Source: Acidobacteriota bacterium (GTDB lineage Bacteria > Acidobacteriota > Aminicenantia > UBA2199). From it: a stretch of DNA of 8,173 nucleotides. The position numbers were made by a program, and so were the translations under genes. The stretch spans positions 1 to 8,173 of the forward strand of contig JAKAGC010000146.1 in the NCBI GenBank assembly GCA_021817755.1, read 5' to 3'. Position 1 is the stretch's first letter, and every line of letters starts with the position of its first letter. Below are positions 6,528-8,173 of the stretch, piece after piece. The notes under the pieces were generated by a model. The model was not told the DNA's origin. It saw only the letters and a list, made by a program, of their open reading frames with translations, and made no database searches.

Positions 6528-7832
6528 GTGAGAAAGAAAAAAACAATTATATTTATAGCAATTATTGTAGTCATAGCAGGACTATTATCAATAAAATTAT
6601 TATCTAAAAAGAAAGAAACCAACCAATTTGAACTTGAAAAAATTATTAGGGGAAACCTTGAAAACTCCGTTTCATGCACAGGAACTCTCAGTGCGGTAAG
6701 TACAGTTAATGTAGGTTCCCAGGTATCAGGAATCGTTGAAAAGGTTTATGTGGATTTTAACGACAATGTGAAGAAAGGCCAGATTCTTGCCATACTCGAT
6801 AAAACCCTTTTCATGGCATCTGTAGGAGATGCGGAATCCGGCGTTTTAAGAGCAAAGGCTCAATACGACCAGGCCATTGCCGAATTGAAACGAAATAAAC
6901 CTTTATTTGAAAAAGGTTACTTATCCGAAACCGAATACCTGGTGACGAAAACCGCAGCAGATACTGCTACTGCATCCCTTCGTTCAGCAGAATCCACATT
7001 ACAGCGCGCAAAAACTCAATTGGATTATACTGTTATCCGTTCCCCTATCGATGGGACCATCATCGAACGTACAGTCGATGCCGGTAACACAATTGCAGCC
7101 AGCTTCCAGGCACCTAAACTCTTCATCATCGCCGAAGACCTCACTCAAATGCGTATAGAAGCTTCTGTAGATGAAAGCGATATTGGTCAAATAAAAGAAA
7201 ACCAGGAAGTACGCTTTACAGTTCAGGCTTATCCTGAAGAACTTTTCCACGGAAAAGTCCGACAGATTCGTTTAAGCCCGACTACAGTCCAGGATGTTGT
7301 TAATTACACAGTTGTTGTGGATGCATCTAATGAAAAGAAACTACTTCTCCCGGGTATGACTGCTACAGTTGATTTCATGGTAGAAGCCAAAAATAATGTA
7401 CTTCTGGTTCCCAATTCCGCACTTAGCTTTACTCCTTCCCAGGAAGTATTGGATGAGATTATGGCCAGGTTTCAAAAACGGATGGAGGAATTTCGCTCCA
7501 ACAGGAATAGATCGGAATCCCAGAACTCCGGAGAAAATGGTTCAGAAAGACGTCAAGGGAATGGGGGTAACTCTTCCGGGTTTGGAGGTGGTATGATGAA
7601 TGGAAAATTGCCTCCCAATATGGGGCGTGTGTTTTACATTGATAAAGAAGGACTCCCTACTATGGGATTTTTCGAACGTGGTGCCACTGACGGAAAACAC
7701 ACCGAAATTAAACGCAGCAGAACTCTTACGGAAGGTGTCCAGGTTATTATTGCTTCTTCCTCTAGTTCTAAAGCCGTAACCAGTGGTGGCCCCCCCATGA
7801 TGATGCCTTTTGGCGGAAGAGGACCACGGTAA
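6528..7832 (+). CDS. Periplasmic adaptor (membrane fusion protein), MacA/HlyD type
   Basis: A 434-residue adaptor that joins an inner membrane ABC transporter to the TolC-type channel. Residues 5-26 form a single membrane anchor after a basic start (RKKK), leaving most of the protein in the periplasm. The first half-lipoyl motif is at about 58-92 (STVNVGSQVSGIVEKVYVDF, then VKKGQILAILD); a helical hairpin with Ala-rich heptads spans about 95-165; the second half-lipoyl is at 166-200 (LDYTVIRSPIDGTIIERTVD); a beta-barrel domain covers about 206-293, ending in LLPGMTATVDFMVE. The membrane-proximal domain (from about 294, VLLVPNSAL) is interrupted at about 306-363 by a hydrophilic, low-complexity insert rich in Arg, Asn, Ser and Gly, and resumes with VFYIDKEG (368-375). 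The tail (about 410-434) is Ser/Gly/Pro/Met-rich. The ABC ATPase downstream supports a MacA-like rather than RND-linked role. Substrate unknown. Confidence 0.93.
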   Translation: MRKKKTIIFIAIIVVIAGLLSIKLLSKKKETNQFELEKIIRGNLENSVSCTGTLSAVSTVNVGSQVSGIVEKVYVDFNDNVKKGQILAILDKTLFMASVGDAESGVLRAKAQYDQAIAELKRNKPLFEKGYLSETEYLVTKTAADTATASLRSAESTLQRAKTQLDYTVIRSPIDGTIIERTVDAGNTIAASFQAPKLFIIAEDLTQMRIEASVDESDIGQIKENQEVRFTVQAYPEELFHGKVRQIRLSPTTVQDVVNYTVVVDASNEKKLLLPGMTATVDFMVEAKNNVLLVPNSALSFTPSQEVLDEIMARFQKRMEEFRSNRNRSESQNSGENGSERRQGNGGNSSGFGGGMMNGKLPPNMGRVFYIDKEGLPTMGFFERGATDGKHTEIKRSRTLTEGVQVIIASSSSSKAVTSGGPPMMMPFGGRGPR

Positions 7833-7871
7833 GCGTATAGGATTATGAAAAAGAGGAAATAGATATAACTT

Positions 7872-7875
7872 AGGT
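7872..7875 (+). promoter_or_regulatory. Weak Shine-Dalgarno site before the ABC ATPase
   Basis: AGGT lies seven bases before the ATG at 7883. An in-frame TAG at 7871-7873 excludes any longer start, so this weak site is the only plausible one. The gene is probably read through from the adaptor 50 bases upstream. Confidence 0.5.
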
Positions 7876-7882
7876 TAATAAA

Positions 7883-8173
7883 ATGCATACAATCGAATTA
7901 AACGGAATAAAAAAAGTGTACCGAATGGGCGACGATGTCGAAGTCCATGCCTTAAGAGGAGTGGACTTACAGGTCAAAGAAGGTGAATTTGTCGCCATAA
8001 TGGGAGCTTCAGGATCCGGGAAATCAACCATGATGAATATTATCGGGTGCCTGGATTTTCCAACTTCCGGCGATTATCATCTCGATGGGGTTCATGTTAA
8101 TGAATTAAGTCTTACGGATCTTGCAGATATCAGAAATAAGCAAATCGGCTTCGTTTTCCAGGGATTTAACCTG
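7883..8173 (+). CDS. ABC transporter ATP-binding protein, MacB/LolD type (5' part; runs off right edge)
   Basis: The first 97 codons of an ABC ATPase; the rest lies beyond the right edge. Seen: the A-loop region VYRMGDDVEVHALRGVDL (12-29), with the aromatic Tyr13 that stacks on ATP; Walker A GASGSGKST (41-49) with Lys47; MNIIGCLDFPTSG (51-63); and the Q-loop FVFQGFNL (90-97, Gln93). The pattern GEFVAIMGASGSGKST, then N.iG.LD.PTSG, then FVFQ.FNL is typical of the MacB/LolD/SalX group, which drives export or lipoprotein release rather than uptake. Whether the permease is fused (MacB), or encoded by a separate downstream gene, cannot be seen. Genes upstream encode the adaptor and the outer membrane channel, giving the gene order channel-adaptor-ATPase of a tripartite ABC export system. 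Walker B and signature motifs are outside the window. Confidence 0.93.
   Translation, partial: MHTIELNGIKKVYRMGDDVEVHALRGVDLQVKEGEFVAIMGASGSGKSTMMNIIGCLDFPTSGDYHLDGVHVNELSLTDLADIRNKQIGFVFQGFNL

Noticed and set aside
7845..7862. Five-codon open frame (MKKRK) between the adaptor and the ABC ATPase
   Set aside because: Too short, and has no ribosome site of its own; a chance frame in the 50-base gap.
1..8173. Defence system, CRISPR, insertion sequence or prophage
   Set aside because: No repeat-spacer pattern, transposase, integrase, terminal repeat pair or nuclease/helicase gene was found. The methyltransferase lacks the catalytic motifs of restriction-associated DNA methylases.

Overview
This window is AT-rich DNA (by eye well below 45% GC) from a bacterium with a double-membrane envelope: it encodes a TolC-type outer-membrane channel and the periplasmic adaptor that goes with it. 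The lineage cannot be fixed from sequence alone. The large exported protein at 814-3252 has the layout of the 'VWFA-related' family that is abundant in Acidobacteria and relatives such as Candidatus Aminicenantes, so an uncultured member of that part of the tree is my best guess. This is inference, not proof.

The left and middle part (1-4924) is transcribed leftward. From the divergent promoter region outwards it holds a small Rho-N/SAP-like basic protein (4601-4924), a small cupin (4217-4579, only 21 bases downstream), a perfect 9-bp GC-rich hairpin (4175-4200), a class I SAM-dependent methyltransferase (3405-4148), an 812-residue exported VWFA-type protein (814-3252), and the first 207 residues of a PLP-dependent cysteine synthase family enzyme that runs off the left edge (1-621). 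The last two each sit behind a 150-190 base gap and probably form separate transcription units.

The right part (5157-8173) is transcribed rightward and is a compact tripartite efflux/secretion operon: TolC family channel (5157-6518), MacA/HlyD-type membrane fusion adaptor with a GTG start (6528-7832), and the beginning of a MacB/LolD-type ABC ATPase (7883 to the right edge). Together they would form an inner membrane ABC transporter, a periplasmic adaptor and an outer membrane exit duct. The MacB-like permease part should lie just outside the window; the substrate cannot be told.

The 232-base divergent region (4925-5156) separates the two halves and carries a good sigma70-like promoter facing left and weaker candidates facing right. 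No RNA genes, insertion sequences, CRISPR arrays or phage genes were seen. The window looks like ordinary chromosomal housekeeping and envelope genes. The most unusual items are the VWFA protein with its C-terminal module, the histidine-poor cupin next to the Rho-N-like protein, and the low-complexity insert and C-tract in the adaptor.
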